From positions 1-64,000 of the forward strand of contig DATHJB010000043.1 of assembly GCA_035316325.1 (NCBI GenBank): 64,000 nt of DNA, in the 5' to 3' direction. The notes under the pieces were generated by a model. The model was not told the DNA's origin and made no database searches. It saw nothing but the letters and a program-made list of their open reading frames with translations. Positions 52,729 through 61,529 of this stretch are shown piece after piece (the stretch's first letter is position 1; each line of letters opens with the position of its first letter). The position numbers and the translations under genes were made by a program. The stretch comes from Acidimicrobiales bacterium (GTDB lineage: Bacteria; Actinomycetota; Acidimicrobiia; Acidimicrobiales; VFJN01).

Positions 52729-53529
52729 TCAGCCGACCCCCGCGCCCGAGTAGACGTTGAGCCGGCCGTCGCGGGCGAAGCCGCACAGGGTCATCTCGGC
52801 CAGGCGGGCGGCGCTCACGGCGAGCGACGACGGGGCGCTGACCGCCACCACCGTCGCGACGCCGGCGGCCCAGGCCTTCTGCACGATCTCGAAGCTGGCC
52901 CGGCCGCTCACCCACAGGCCCAGGCCGGTGGCGGGGAGGCGGCCGTCGAGCAGCAGGCGCCCGACCACCTTGTCGACGGCGTTGTGGCGACCGATGTCCT
53001 CCCTGGTGACCAGGGGTTCGCCGTCGGGGGCGAACAGCATGGCGGCGTGGACGGCGCCGGTGGCGTCGAACAGCTCCTGCGACTTGGCGGCCCGGGATGC
53101 GAGGTCGGCGAGGACGTCGAGCGGTGGGGGCTCGCTCGGCGGGAGGGGCCGCAGGCGGTCGCGCAGCTCGTCGATGGCGGTGGTGCCGCACATCCCGCAC
53201 GCCGAGGTGGTGGCGGTGAGGCGGGGCGTCGGTGTCGGGGCGAGGCCGCCGGTCTCGACGGTGACGACGTTGAAGTCGCTCTCTATCGCCGCCCCGGTGC
53301 CGCAGTAGCGGCAGCCTCGGACGGGCGCGCCGGCCAGGAGCCCTTCGGTGTGGCAGAAGCCGGCGGCCAGCTCGAAGTCGTGGCCGGGGGTGCGCATGGT
53401 GGTGGCGACCAGCACGCCGTCGAGGTGGATCTCCAGCGGCTCCTCGACGATCAGCTCGTCCGGCCGCTGGCTGGACGTCCGCCCGTCGAAGTGCCGCGTG
53501 AGCACCTTCATCGTCCGACCGCGCGACAT
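52729..53529 (-). CDS. fdhD: Formate dehydrogenase accessory sulfurtransferase FdhD
   Basis: 266 residues from ATG 53529, set by TACCCT seven bases upstream on the minus strand (53537-53542). The functional CxxC is SACGMCGTTA, followed by the conserved DIGRHNAVDKVVG and WVSGRASFEIVQKA segments. Transfers sulfur to the molybdenum cofactor of the enzyme encoded next. Confidence 0.93.
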   Translation of the reverse strand: MSRGRTMKVLTRHFDGRTSSQRPDELIVEEPLEIHLDGVLVATTMRTPGHDFELAAGFCHTEGLLAGAPVRGCRYCGTGAAIESDFNVVTVETGGLAPTPTPRLTATTSACGMCGTTAIDELRDRLRPLPPSEPPPLDVLADLASRAAKSQELFDATGAVHAAMLFAPDGEPLVTREDIGRHNAVDKVVGRLLLDGRLPATGLGLWVSGRASFEIVQKAWAAGVATVVAVSAPSSLAVSAARLAEMTLCGFARDGRLNVYSGAGVG

Positions 53530-53542
53530 GTCCCGGAGGGTA

Positions 53543-53676
53543 ACGGGGCGACGAACCCGTGGTGTCCACGTCGTCGCCGGGTCCACTACTCATCGCGCTG
53601 GCGGCGGCACGGGTCGACCCCGGGACGAGTAGGGTCGGGTTTGCAAGTGGGGTGCCCGAACCTGGGGGGCGGGAAC
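53543..53676. other. Intergenic region between fdhD and the membrane synthase-like gene
   Basis: No gene seen. A TAGGGT hexamer at 53630-53635 could be the -10 of the downstream gene, which would then have a leader of about 40 nt with a GGGGGGCGGGAAC ribosome site. Confidence 0.4.
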
Positions 53677-56196
53677 ATGACCGAAGTCGCCGGTGCGTTG
53701 CGCGCTCGCCCCGCCACGTACGCGGGCCTGTTCGTCGTGACGCTGACCACGCTCATGTACGAGATCGTGCTGACGCGGATCTTCAGCGTGACGATGTGGT
53801 ACCACTTCGCATTCGTCGCGATCTCGGTCGCGCTGTTCGGCATGACGGTGGGCGCGTTGATCGTGCACCTGCGGCCCGCCATGTTCCCCGACGAGGCGGT
53901 CAAGCGGCAGATGCACCGCTTCTCGCTGTTCTTCTCCGTGTCGATCGTGGTGGCGTTCCTGACCCAGCTCGCGGTCCCCTTCGTTCCCCGCCTGACCGCG
54001 GTCGGCCTGTGGTCGGTCCTGCTCACGTGCGTCGTCATCTCGGTCCCGTTCGTCTGCAGCGGGGTGGTCGTGTGCCTGGCGCTGACGAGGTTCCCGAGCC
54101 GGGTGAACCGCCTCTACGCCACCGACCTGGTCGGTGCGGGGCTGGGCTGTGTGTTGCTGGTGGTCGCCTTCAACTGGCTCGACGGTCCGAGCCTGGTCGT
54201 GGGTGTGGCCGCCCTCGCGAGCGTCGCCGCGCTCGCCTTCGCCGTCGACGCCGGCGTCCGCGGCGGCAAGATCGTGTCGGTCGCCGTCCTCGCGACGTTC
54301 GCGGTCGTGTCGGTCGGCAACAACATCCGCCACGACGACGGCAAGCCGTTCATCCGCGTGCTGTGGACCAAGGAGGTGCAGGATCCTCTGCACGTCCAGG
54401 ATCGCTGGAACGCCTTCTCACGGGTCACTGTCGACGGCGACATGAACCGGGCCGGGCCGCCCGCGGGCTGGGGCCTCAGCACGACTCTCGATCCGAGCAT
54501 CACGGTGCCGCAGCTCACGCTCACGATCGACTCGACGGCGGCCACGTCGATGACCGGGTACGACGGCGGCGCCGACGAGACCGATTTCCTGCGCTACGAC
54601 GTGACCAACATCGGCTTCCACGCGCAGGACCGGGGCTGCGACGTCGCCACCATCGGCGTCGGGGGAGGCCGCGACGTCCTGTCGGCCCTCGAGTTCGGGT
54701 GCGACGACGTCACCGGGATCGAGATCAACGGCAACATCCTCGGCCTGCTCAACGACACCTACGGCGACTTCAGCGGGCACCTCGACGAGGACCCACGGGT
54801 CCACTTCGTCAACGACGAGGCTCGGAGCTGGCTTACCCGCACCGATCGTCGCTTCGACCAGATCCAGATCTCGATGATCGACACGTGGGCGGCCACGGCG
54901 GCGGGGGCGTTCTCGCTCAGCGAGAACTCGCTCTACACGACCGACGCCTGGGCGACCTTCTTCGACCGGCTCAGTCCCGGCGGCGTCCTGTCGGTGTCAC
55001 GTTGGTACGAGGCCCCCGGTCGGGAGCCGCTCGAGATGCTGCGCACGACCGCGCTGGCGGCCCAGGCGCTGACCGAGCGGGGTGTCGAGAACCCGCGCGA
55101 CCACATCCTGATCTACGCGGGCCCCCAGAACCTCGACGGGGTCAGCGTCGCGACGCTGCTGGTCAGCCCGGAGCCCTTTCCCGAGGCGACGATCGACGCC
55201 CTGACACGGACGGCCGACCGGATGGAGTTCCCGGTCGTCCTGACGCCCGACAGCGTGGGCGACTCCCGGTTCGCGGAGCTCGCGGTCGCCGGTGGACCGG
55301 AGGAGGCGATCGGGCGTTTCAAGCCCGACATCTCGGCGCCGACCGACGACCGGCCGTTCTTCTTCCAGATGGCGAGGCTCAGCACGTTCCTCGGCGGCGA
55401 GGGGTTCAGCGACGAGCAGGTGTACCGGTCCGTGGCCACCCTCGCGCTGCTGGCACTGGCCGTGCTGCTCCTGGCCGGAGTGTGCATCGGGGGCCCGCTG
55501 GTGCACATGGCCCGGGCGGAGGGCCGGCGGCGGGACCGGGCGATGCGGCCGTTCTACCTGTTCTTCGCCGGCATCGGGCTCGGGTTCATGTTCGTCGAGT
55601 TCAGCCAGCTCCAGCGGTTGTCGACCTTCCTGGGGCATCCCACCTACGCCCTGGGCGTGGTGCTGTTCACGGTGCTGCTGTTCGGCGGGGTGGGCAGCAT
55701 GCTGGTCGAACGGGTGACCGACCCCCGGCGACCCCGGTCGTTGCTCCTGCCCCTGGCCGCGCTGTTGGGCCTGCTGGTGGTGTTCGGGGTGGCGACGCCG
55801 CAGGTCATCGACACCATGGACGGCGAGACGACGCCGGTGCGGATCCTCACCGCGGTGGCGATCCTGGCCCCGCTCGCGCTCCTGATGGGCATGCCGTTCT
55901 CGATCGGCATGCGGGCCGCGGGGCGCGTCACCGGTGCACCGACCGCGTTCCTGTGGGGCATCAACGGGGCGATGTCGGTGGTGGGATCGGTGATGGCGGC
56001 GCTGGTGTCGATCTTCTTCGGCATCACGGCCACGTTCGCCACCGGGTTCCTCACCTACGTCCTCGCGGCGGTCTCGCTGTGGACGATCGTGGGCACGCTG
56101 CGGGCGGGCACCGGCGCCGACGAGCCCGACGAACCGTTGGTGGCCCCCGCGGACCCGTCCGAGGTCCTCGCCGACGTCGCCCCAGCCGGCGGGTGA
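53677..56196 (+). CDS. Spermidine-synthase-like domain within a polytopic membrane protein
   Basis: 839 residues. About seven N-terminal membrane helices (11-245), a Rossmann-type methyltransferase/aminopropyltransferase fold (about 320-555; IGVGGGRDVLSALEFG, VTGIEIN, SLSENSLYTTDAWATFFDRL), then about eight more helices (590-810). Similar fusions occur widely in bacteria; whether they bind decarboxylated SAM and make polyamines is unknown. ATG 53677 is preceded by a G-rich ribosome site. Confidence 0.78.
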   Translation: MTEVAGALRARPATYAGLFVVTLTTLMYEIVLTRIFSVTMWYHFAFVAISVALFGMTVGALIVHLRPAMFPDEAVKRQMHRFSLFFSVSIVVAFLTQLAVPFVPRLTAVGLWSVLLTCVVISVPFVCSGVVVCLALTRFPSRVNRLYATDLVGAGLGCVLLVVAFNWLDGPSLVVGVAALASVAALAFAVDAGVRGGKIVSVAVLATFAVVSVGNNIRHDDGKPFIRVLWTKEVQDPLHVQDRWNAFSRVTVDGDMNRAGPPAGWGLSTTLDPSITVPQLTLTIDSTAATSMTGYDGGADETDFLRYDVTNIGFHAQDRGCDVATIGVGGGRDVLSALEFGCDDVTGIEINGNILGLLNDTYGDFSGHLDEDPRVHFVNDEARSWLTRTDRRFDQIQISMIDTWAATAAGAFSLSENSLYTTDAWATFFDRLSPGGVLSVSRWYEAPGREPLEMLRTTALAAQALTERGVENPRDHILIYAGPQNLDGVSVATLLVSPEPFPEATIDALTRTADRMEFPVVLTPDSVGDSRFAELAVAGGPEEAIGRFKPDISAPTDDRPFFFQMARLSTFLGGEGFSDEQVYRSVATLALLALAVLLLAGVCIGGPLVHMARAEGRRRDRAMRPFYLFFAGIGLGFMFVEFSQLQRLSTFLGHPTYALGVVLFTVLLFGGVGSMLVERVTDPRRPRSLLLPLAALLGLLVVFGVATPQVIDTMDGETTPVRILTAVAILAPLALLMGMPFSIGMRAAGRVTGAPTAFLWGINGAMSVVGSVMAALVSIFFGITATFATGFLTYVLAAVSLWTIVGTLRAGTGADEPDEPLVAPADPSEVLADVAPAGG

Positions 56197-56234
56197 GCGG
56201 GAACGCCCCCTCGGCCGTCTCCTAGGGTGACCCC

Positions 56235-56939
56235 GTGGCGGACGACGAGGCGCAGGAACCCGACGTCCCGGCCGAGGACGACGACGAGCCCGCCGCGGAG
56301 GACGAGCCCGCCGACGGTGGCGATGGCGGTGGGGGATCGCGGCGGGGTTGGATCGTCGGGGGAGTCGCGGCGGTCGCGGTCGCCTGTCTCGTCGGGCTCG
56401 TCGTGGTGGTGCGGTCGGGCGACGACGACTCCGCGGAGCCGGGGACGACCACGACGACGGAGGCCGCCGACGACGAGGGGGACGTGACCACGCCGTCGTC
56501 GGAGCCACCGGCCGACGGGGAGGAGCCGGTGCCGGGCCCGGCCGGGCTCGTACCGGTGGATGGGGAGCCGTGGGAGCCGGCCGACGTGGGGATCGGCGGG
56601 AGCGCCCACGGCGAGACGTTCGTGTCGGAGCCGATCGGCGGCTGCGAGGGCGGCGCCACCCGCACCGTCACCTACGACCTCGGCGGCGGCTACACCCGCC
56701 TCGACGGCACCCTCGGCCTGGCCGACGACTCGGCGCCCGGCGTGACCGTCGAGATCCGCTTCTCGCTCGACGGCGCCGAGGTGTACTGGCGCTCCTTCGT
56801 CGTGGGTGAGGCCAGCCGCATCCAGCTCGACCTCACCGGCGCCCGGCAGCTCACCGTCACCGCCACCCGGGTCTTCGGCGGCGACACCGCCCCCGACGCC
56901 TGCGCCCGCGCCGCCCAGGCCGACCTCATGCTCACCTGA
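56235..56939 (+). CDS. Membrane-anchored NPCBM-like carbohydrate-binding protein
   Basis: 234 residues: acidic cytoplasmic lead (1-35), one membrane helix (38-60), Thr/Asp/Glu-rich linker (62-105), then a beta-rich domain (128-234). The domain reads YDLGGGYTRLDGTLGLADD and later RFSLDGAEVYW, the NPCBM/NEW2 pattern. Probably binds cell-wall or capsular sugar outside the cell. GTG 56235 lies six bases after TAGGGT (56223-56228). Confidence 0.75.
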   Translation: MADDEAQEPDVPAEDDDEPAAEDEPADGGDGGGGSRRGWIVGGVAAVAVACLVGLVVVVRSGDDDSAEPGTTTTTEAADDEGDVTTPSSEPPADGEEPVPGPAGLVPVDGEPWEPADVGIGGSAHGETFVSEPIGGCEGGATRTVTYDLGGGYTRLDGTLGLADDSAPGVTVEIRFSLDGAEVYWRSFVVGEASRIQLDLTGARQLTVTATRVFGGDTAPDACARAAQADLMLT

Positions 56940-56940
56940 A

Positions 56941-56952
56941 CGCCGGCCGGCG
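56941..56952. terminator. GC palindrome at convergent junction
   Basis: CGCCGGCCGGCG, a perfect 12-bp palindrome, fills the 14-nt gap between the NPCBM-like gene and the 3' end of lldD. Same core as the palindrome at 26747-26760. Possible short bidirectional hairpin. Confidence 0.3.
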
Positions 56953-56953
56953 G

Positions 56954-58162
56954 TCAGTCGACCAGGGCGCGGGTGATCTCGGCGACGGTGGGGGCGCCGA
57001 CGAGGGCCATGGTGCGGCGGACGTCGGCGTCGAGGAGGGCGAGGGCCTTGTCGACGCCACGCTCGCCGCCGGCGCCGAGGCCGTAGAGGTAGGCGCGCCC
57101 GGCCATGCAGGCGGTGGCCCCCAGCGCCAGGGCCTTCACGATGTCGCTGCCTCGCCGGACGCCGCCGTCGCACAGCACCGGGGCCGCGTCGCCCACCTCC
57201 TGCACCACCGGCTCGACCAGGTCGAGTGGGGTCGGCGCGGTGTCGAGCTGCCGGCCGCCGTGGTTGGACAGGGCGATCGCGTCGACCCCGGCGTCGACGG
57301 CCAGGCGGGCGTCCTCCACGGTCTGGATGCCCTTCACGACGATCGGGCCGTCCCAGATCGTGCGCATCCAGTCGAGGTCGCGCCACGACAGCGACGGGTC
57401 GAACTGGGAGTTGACGTACTCGGCCAGTGAGACGGCGTCGCTGCCGTCGCCCACCTCCCGGGTGACCACGTTGGCGAACTTGATCGGCTCGGACCGCACG
57501 AACGCCCACGTCCAGGCCGGGTGCACGGCCCCGTCGACCAGCGTGCCCAGCCCGATCTTCGGCGGCAGCGAGAAGCCCCGGCGGACGTCGCGCTCGCGCT
57601 TGCCGAGCACGGCCGTGTCGACGGTGACCACGAGCGCCTCGTAGCCGGCGGCCGCGGCCCGGCGGATCAGCTCCTCGACCAGACCCCGGTCGCGCCACAC
57701 GTACACCTGGAACCAGCGGGGCCCGTCGCTGACCGCCGCGACCTCCTCGATCGAGCGGGTGGCCAGCGTGGACAGCGTGTAGGTGAGCCCCGCCTTCGCC
57801 GCCGACCGGGCGACGGCCAGCTCACCCTGGGGATCGGCGATGCGGCCGAACCCGGTGGGGGAGAGCACCAGCGGCAGCGGCAGGCGGCGGCCCAGCAGGG
57901 TGGTCGACGGGTCGACCTCGGCGACGTCGCGCAGCACCCGGGGCCGGAAGCCGAGCCGGGCGAAGGCGTCGCTGTTGGCGGCCAGGGTGCGCTCGTCCTC
58001 GGCGGCGCCGTCGATGTAGTCGAACACGCCGCGGGGCAGGCGCCGCCGGGCGATCGACCGCAGGTCGCCGATCGACGCCGCCCGGTTGAGCCGCCGCACG
58101 ACGGGGTCGAGCTCGAGCGCCCGGAACTGGAGCACCGAACGGAGCGTCTCGACCATGCCCAT
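56954..58162 (-). CDS. lldD: FMN-dependent alpha-hydroxy-acid dehydrogenase, probable L-lactate dehydrogenase
   Basis: 402 residues. TIM barrel with FDYIDGAAEDERTL near 47, PLPLVLSPTGFGR, FQVYVW, VVKGIQTVEDA, the catalytic LSNHGGRQLD and CDGGVRRGSDIVKALALGA. Family members oxidise L-lactate to pyruvate (or glycolate, mandelate). Last gene of the rhamnose operon, where L-lactate is the expected product of the RhaD dehydrogenase domain, which makes lactate the likely substrate. ATG shares one base with the deoR stop. Confidence 0.88.
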   Translation of the reverse strand: MGMVETLRSVLQFRALELDPVVRRLNRAASIGDLRSIARRRLPRGVFDYIDGAAEDERTLAANSDAFARLGFRPRVLRDVAEVDPSTTLLGRRLPLPLVLSPTGFGRIADPQGELAVARSAAKAGLTYTLSTLATRSIEEVAAVSDGPRWFQVYVWRDRGLVEELIRRAAAAGYEALVVTVDTAVLGKRERDVRRGFSLPPKIGLGTLVDGAVHPAWTWAFVRSEPIKFANVVTREVGDGSDAVSLAEYVNSQFDPSLSWRDLDWMRTIWDGPIVVKGIQTVEDARLAVDAGVDAIALSNHGGRQLDTAPTPLDLVEPVVQEVGDAAPVLCDGGVRRGSDIVKALALGATACMAGRAYLYGLGAGGERGVDKALALLDADVRRTMALVGAPTVAEITRALVD

Positions 58163-58908
58163 CAGAGGACCTCCCAGTGCTCCCGGTAGGGGTCGAGGCG
58201 CTCGTCGGCCGGGTCGAGCTCGGTGACGAGGACGTCGATCCGGTCGGGGAACAGGCCCCGCGCCACGCCCCGCTTGCCGAGCTTGCTGGAGTCCATGGCC
58301 ACGATCACCTCGCCGGCGACGTCGGCCAGCGCCTGCTTCACCTCGGCGTCCTCGAGCGTCATCTCCGAGGTGCCGTAGCGCGTGTGGACCGCCGCCGCCG
58401 ACACGAACAGCCGCCGCAGCAGCAGCTGGCGCGCCGAGTGGGTGGCCAGCGGGCCCACCAGGCTGCCGCTCCGCGGGTCGAGCTGGCCGCCGGTGAGCAG
58501 GGCGGTGACGCCGGGCTTGTTCTGGAGGGCGTTGAACGTGTCGGGCCCGTTGGTGACCACGGTGAGGTCGACGACGCCGCCGAGGTGGGAGGCGATCCCC
58601 TGGACGGTGCTGGAGGCGTCGACGCCGATCGCGCCGCCGTCGCCGACCAGCTCGGCCAGCTTGGCGGCGATGCGGCTCTTGGCCCGGGGGTGGCGGGTGA
58701 AGCGCTCGGCGAACGGCTCCGCTCCGATGCTCACCGCCCCGCCGCGGATGCGCCGGACGACCCCCTGCTCGGCGAGGATGTCGAGGTCGCGGCGGATGGT
58801 CATCTCGCTGACGTCGAACTCGGTCGCCAGCTCACCGACCTTGGCCTTCCCGGCCCGCCGCACCTCGGCCTCGATGCGCTGCAGGCGGATGAGGGCGTCG
58901 ACGCTCAT
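58162..58908 (-). CDS. DeoR-family regulator of the rhamnose operon
   Basis: 248 residues. N-terminal HTH (KVGELATEFDVSEMTIRRDL) and C-terminal sugar-isomerase-like sensor domain with GVDASSTVQGIASHL and the VVTNGPDTFNAL strand. ATG 58908 overlaps the rhaB stop. Position inside the operon suggests it responds to a phosphorylated intermediate such as rhamnulose 1-phosphate; inferred. Confidence 0.9.
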   Translation of the reverse strand: MSVDALIRLQRIEAEVRRAGKAKVGELATEFDVSEMTIRRDLDILAEQGVVRRIRGGAVSIGAEPFAERFTRHPRAKSRIAAKLAELVGDGGAIGVDASSTVQGIASHLGGVVDLTVVTNGPDTFNALQNKPGVTALLTGGQLDPRSGSLVGPLATHSARQLLLRRLFVSAAAVHTRYGTSEMTLEDAEVKQALADVAGEVIVAMDSSKLGKRGVARGLFPDRIDVLVTELDPADERLDPYREHWEVL

Positions 58909-60218
58909 CGGGTGGCGGTCCTTTCGGGGGTGAGGCCCAACGCCATGCCCTGGACCAGGGCGTTGCCGAGGGCCGTGGCCTCGACGGGGCCGGCGGCGAC
59001 GGGCAGGCCGGTCTGCTCGGCGAGGCGGCGGCGGTAGAGGGCCGACCGAGCGCCGCCGCCGATGACTTCCACGTTCTGTCTTCGCTGAGCCGGGTATGGC
59101 CGGCTCAGCGAAGACAGAAGCACCCGGGCCGTGGCGTCGACCATCGACTCGACGATCGTGCGGACCACCACGGGCGGCGGCGTGGAGCGGGGGAGGCCGG
59201 CCGCCCGGGTGACCTCGCCGAGCATGTCGTCGGGGTGGAGGAAGCGGGTGTCGGTGACGTCCACGATCGTCCCATCGTGCTCCACGGCGGCCGCCGCGGC
59301 GAGCAGGTCGTCGATCGGCGGGTCGCCCCAGGCCGGGCGGCACCCCTCGATCAGCCAGCTGCCGGCCAGGTTCTTGAGGAAGCGGATGCCGCCGAGGGCG
59401 CCGGCCTCGTTGGTGAAGTTGGCGAGCCGCGCCCACTCGGCCAGCTCGGGTGCGGGCTGCTCCCGGCCGACCAGCATCCAGGTGCCCGCGGAGACGAACG
59501 CCGCCCTCGGGCCCAGGTCGAGGGCGGCGACCGCCGAGGCGGTGTCGTGCCCGCCGACCAGGTGGACCGGGACGCCCTCCCAGGTGCCGACCCGGGTGCC
59601 GGCCGGCTCGATCGGGGCGAGCAGCATGGGGTCGACGCCGATCGCCTCCAGGAGCGCGGGCGACCAGTCGCCGGTGGCGAGGTCGACCAGCGCCGTGGTG
59701 CCGGCACTGGTGCGCTCGGCGTGGACCTCGCCGGTGAGGTGGTGGGCGAGGAGCTCGGGGAGGAGCACGACGTGCCGGGCCCGGGCCAGCTCGGCGCGGT
59801 CGTGGACGGCCAGCTGGAACAGCGTGTTGAACGGCTGCAGCTGGACCCCGGTGGTCCGGTAGAGGGCGACCTCGCCGAGGCGGTCGACGATCGTGCGGTA
59901 GCCGTCGGTGCGGGGGTGCCGGTACGAGAACGGCGGGGCGACCAGGCGACCGTCGGCGTCGAGGAGCCCGTAGTCGACGCCCCAGGTGTCGATCCCGATC
60001 GACGCCACCGGCCCGGCGGCCCGGGCGAGCTGCAGGCCCCGGATCATCTCGTCGACCAGGCGGTCCCAGTCCCAGCGGCCGTCGGGGGTCGGTTGGTGGG
60101 CGTGGCGGTGGACGACCTCCAGCCGGGCCGACGGCAGGTCGACCCGGCAGACCCGGATCGACGCCGCGCCGAAGTCGACGGCGACGACCGTGGTGACCTC
60201 GCCGGCGCCCCCGGTCAC
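58905..60218 (-). CDS. rhaB: Rhamnulokinase
   Basis: 437 residues from GTG 60218, overlapping the rhaI stop. FGGY kinase with VAVDFGAASIRV (phosphate-1 loop), GIDTWGVDYGLLD (rhamnulokinase-type substrate motif), HDTASAVAAL, SAGTWMLVG and VIGGGARSALY. Phosphorylates L-rhamnulose at O1. Residues about 367-382, just before VEVIGGG, are encoded by a palindromic element (59073-59120) that keeps the frame open, so this surface segment differs from relatives. Confidence 0.9.
   Translation of the reverse strand: MTGGAGEVTTVVAVDFGAASIRVCRVDLPSARLEVVHRHAHQPTPDGRWDWDRLVDEMIRGLQLARAAGPVASIGIDTWGVDYGLLDADGRLVAPPFSYRHPRTDGYRTIVDRLGEVALYRTTGVQLQPFNTLFQLAVHDRAELARARHVVLLPELLAHHLTGEVHAERTSAGTTALVDLATGDWSPALLEAIGVDPMLLAPIEPAGTRVGTWEGVPVHLVGGHDTASAVAALDLGPRAAFVSAGTWMLVGREQPAPELAEWARLANFTNEAGALGGIRFLKNLAGSWLIEGCRPAWGDPPIDDLLAAAAAVEHDGTIVDVTDTRFLHPDDMLGEVTRAAGLPRSTPPPVVVRTIVESMVDATARVLLSSLSRPYPAQRRQNVEVIGGGARSALYRRRLAEQTGLPVAAGPVEATALGNALVQGMALGLTPERTATR
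59073..59120. repeat. Palindromic element, family 1, copy 2 (inside rhaB)
   Basis: Perfect 20-bp arms TTCTGTCTTCGCTGAGCCGG (59074-59093) and its complement (59100-59119) around GTATGG. Relative to copy 1 at 7632-7681 the stem is identical except that one C-G pair is G-C, a compensatory change, and the loop differs slightly. It encodes LSSLSRPYPAQRRQN in the rhaB frame without a stop codon. Confidence 0.85.
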
Positions 60219-61507
60219 AGGCCGGTCGCGACCGTGTCGCTGCCCCGGGCTGCGATGGTGGCCGCCCGGTAGCCGAGGGCGCGGTAGGTGGCCAGGGGGT
60301 CGAGGGCGGCGCCGTTGCGGCGGCGGGCCTCGGCGACCAGCGGCCGGACGTCGGTGCGCCACGCCCGGTGCAGCACCTCGGCGGCCCGGGCGGGGTCGTT
60401 GGCCTCCTGGGCGTCACGCAGCGACGGCCGGTCGAGGCACAGCGCCTGCGCCAGCGCGTGCTGGATGGCGTCGCTCGCCTGGATCAGGTCCTCGAGCGGG
60501 TCCTTGAGGTTGTGGCTCTCGTCGATCATGTAGGCGAGCTCGGGCATCCGCCCACCACCGGCTTCGAGCAGCTCCAGCACGATGAGGTACAGCTGGAACG
60601 GCGTGATCGACCCGACGGTGAGGTCGTCGTCGCCGTACTTCGAGTCGTTGAAGTGGAACCCGCCGAGGCGGCCCACCATCGCCAGGCGCGACACCACCTG
60701 CTCGATGTTGGTGTTGGGCAGGTGGTGGCCCAGGTCGACCAGGCACCTGGCCCGGTCGCCGGTGCCCTGGGCGAGGAGCAGCGACGTGCCCCAGTCGTTG
60801 TTGACCGACGAGTAGAAGGCCGGCTCGAAGGGCTTGTGCTCCACGTAGAGCTCCCAGTCGGCGGGCAGGTGGGCGTAGATCTCCTGCAGCCCCGCCAGCA
60901 CCCGCTCGAACTGGCCCCGGAACGACGCCTGGCCGGGGTGGTTCATCCCGTCGGCCAGCCACACCGTGAGTGCCCGCGACCCCAGGGCGACGCCGAGGTC
61001 GACCACGTAGCGGTTGTGCTCGACGGCGGCCTCCCGCACCGCGGGGTCGGTGTTGGCCAGGCTCCCGAACTTGTAGGACACGGCGCCGTCGCGGGTGGTC
61101 GACGGGTTGTCCTGGAAGGTGTTGGAGTTCATGGCGTCGAAGCCGATGCCCCGCTCCTCGGCGTGGCGGCGCAGGGCCGCGGCACCGACGCCGAGGCCGG
61201 GGTCGTCCCAGGGGACGTGCAGGCTGACGGTGGGGTTGGCACCGGTCAGGGCGTGCAGCGCGGCGACGTCGTCGATCTTCTCGTAGGTGTCGCGGGGCTC
61301 GCCGCCGCCGGGGAAGCGGCCGAAGCGGGTGCCGCCGGTGCCGACCGCCCACGACGGCGCGGCCACGCTGAAGCGGGCGACCTCGGCGATCACGGCCTCG
61401 CCGTCGACCCCCGTGCGGCCCACGACGTCGAGCGTGTGCGCCAGGTCGGGCTCGTGCCAGGCCCGCCGCAGCTCGTTCTCCTCCTGGACCCTGGTCGGAT
61501 CGATCAT
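60215..61507 (-). CDS. rhaI: L-rhamnose isomerase, RhaI type
   Basis: 430 residues, the length and motifs of the Pseudomonas stutzeri-type enzyme rather than the E. coli RhaA type: FSVAAPSWAVGTGGTRF, EHKPFEPAFYSSV, DLGHHLPNTNIEQ and GGFHFNDSKYGDDDL, with the His/Asp/Glu metal ligands of the barrel. Converts L-rhamnose to L-rhamnulose. Overlaps rhaB by four bases. Confidence 0.92.
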   Translation of the reverse strand: MIDPTRVQEENELRRAWHEPDLAHTLDVVGRTGVDGEAVIAEVARFSVAAPSWAVGTGGTRFGRFPGGGEPRDTYEKIDDVAALHALTGANPTVSLHVPWDDPGLGVGAAALRRHAEERGIGFDAMNSNTFQDNPSTTRDGAVSYKFGSLANTDPAVREAAVEHNRYVVDLGVALGSRALTVWLADGMNHPGQASFRGQFERVLAGLQEIYAHLPADWELYVEHKPFEPAFYSSVNNDWGTSLLLAQGTGDRARCLVDLGHHLPNTNIEQVVSRLAMVGRLGGFHFNDSKYGDDDLTVGSITPFQLYLIVLELLEAGGGRMPELAYMIDESHNLKDPLEDLIQASDAIQHALAQALCLDRPSLRDAQEANDPARAAEVLHRAWRTDVRPLVAEARRRNGAALDPLATYRALGYRAATIAARGSDTVATGL

Positions 61508-61529
61508 GGTTCCCCTCTTCCCCCGGGAC

